A program made the translations under genes and the position numbers. From positions 1 to 16,397 of the forward strand of contig JBMNOD010000080.1 of the NCBI GenBank assembly GCA_050942875.1: a DNA stretch of 16,397 nucleotides, in the 5' to 3' direction. A model generated the notes under the pieces. It worked only from the letters and a program-made list of their open reading frames with translations, did no database searches and was not told the DNA's origin. The DNA is from JAAZAI01 sp050942875. Lineage in GTDB: Bacteria; Verrucomicrobiota; Kiritimatiellia; RFP12; UBA3636. Shown piece after piece: positions 16,168-16,397 of the stretch (its first letter is position 1; each line of letters begins with the position of its first letter).

Positions 16168-16272
16168 CTAGAGCGGTTTAAGAAAATACGTGTCCACATT
16201 CTATCCTCCAGTTCCAAAACGCCGAATCCTAGTTCAAATTGTGCGGCTATACTATTTCTCAAGTCGCTCTAG
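16168..16272. mobile_element. Short inverted-repeat element (MITE-like), about 105 bases
   Basis: CTAGAGCGGTTTAAGAAA (16168-16185) is matched by the reverse complement of the right end, CTAGAGCGACTTGAGAAA (16255-16272), with 15 of 18 identical. Both ends are bordered by TA, the target of IS630/Tc1-type elements. The 69-base centre has no coding frame. It looks like a small non-autonomous element, or the terminal debris of an IS630 element, lying against the transposase end. The gap between DUF1643 and this element holds nothing but a weak GACAA-TTGTC hairpin. Confidence 0.45.
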
Positions 16273-16397
16273 TGTGCTGAATTGTAAATAGGTGGTCCTA
16301 GCTTCGTTCGGGCCGCGTTGACCTTGCGCAGGATCTCCTCGCCGTCCGCATGCCACCTGAACGGCTTCGGGTTTTCATTGTGGGCGTCGATGTAGTC
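16269..16397 (-). CDS. IS630-family transposase (partial, C-terminal end)
   Basis: The minus-strand frame runs from the right edge to a TAG at 16269-16271. It gives 42 residues, DYIDAHNENPKPFRWHADG and on through EEILRKVNAARTKLGPPIYN to SAH. The order YID-HN-PKPF-W followed by EIL-KV-RAR is the C-terminus of IS630-type DDE transposases. The rest of the gene is outside the window. The gene end coincides with the right end of the short inverted-repeat element, so the border of the insertion sequence is probably at or near 16271. Whether the element is intact cannot be seen. Confidence 0.75.
   Translation of the reverse strand, partial: DYIDAHNENPKPFRWHADGEEILRKVNAARTKLGPPIYNSAH

Overview
The window is GC-rich DNA that is almost entirely bacterial chromosome, with tightly packed genes. 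It carries core housekeeping genes (cysS, ispF, rpsT, a phosphofructokinase, a serine acetyltransferase) mixed with accessory genes (AbrB-like regulator, pRiA4b ORF-3-like protein, an IS630-type transposase end). The protein types suggest an anaerobic or fermentative member of the PVC superphylum, perhaps Kiritimatiellota or Lentisphaerota. The clues are an EpsC-type serine acetyltransferase, a PFK of the PPi-like clade, a YqhD/Bdh-type alcohol dehydrogenase, an N-acetylhexosamine-kinase-like protein and a glycosidase-like protein. That placement is inference from family resemblance, not from a marker comparison.

Layout. Positions 1-5074 are read from the minus strand. In transcription order they hold a parvulin lipoprotein, ispF and cysS (likely one operon), then a 463-residue protein of unknown function, then a protein cut by the left edge that resembles glycosidase-like enzymes. 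Positions 5075-6366 are mostly non-coding. They hold one small AbrB-like gene with a clear promoter, a decayed coding remnant directly behind it, and about 0.5 kb rich in hairpins that looks like a dispersed repeat. Positions 6367-8846 (minus) hold a pRiA4b ORF-3-like protein with an acidic repeat tail, an iron-type alcohol dehydrogenase and a Nudix hydrolase. Positions 9019-9834 (plus) encode a zinc-ribbon membrane protein interrupted by a run of 17 C. It overlaps tail to tail with a second Nudix hydrolase, which follows an HELTH-motif membrane metalloprotease (9780-11018, minus). rpsT (plus) has its own promoter and a textbook terminator.

Positions 11650-16140 (plus) form a compact run of five genes: N-acetylhexosamine-kinase-like phosphotransferase, serine O-acetyltransferase with an extra cysteine cluster, 6-phosphofructokinase, an unknown 184-residue protein and a DUF1643 protein. 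Gaps are between -4 and about 30 bases and each gene but the last has a good ribosome binding site. The right edge holds a short inverted-repeat element and the C-terminal 42 codons of an IS630-family transposase.

Working together: the hexosamine kinase and PFK both feed sugar phosphates into glycolysis, and the alcohol dehydrogenase could dispose of reductant or toxic aldehydes. The SAT supplies O-acetylserine for cysteine, which CysS charges onto tRNA. No complete defence system, CRISPR array, tRNA or rRNA was found. The most unusual points are the C17 tract inside a membrane-protein gene, the Cys cluster in the SAT, the decayed partner of the AbrB-like gene, and the short TA-flanked inverted-repeat element beside the IS630 end.
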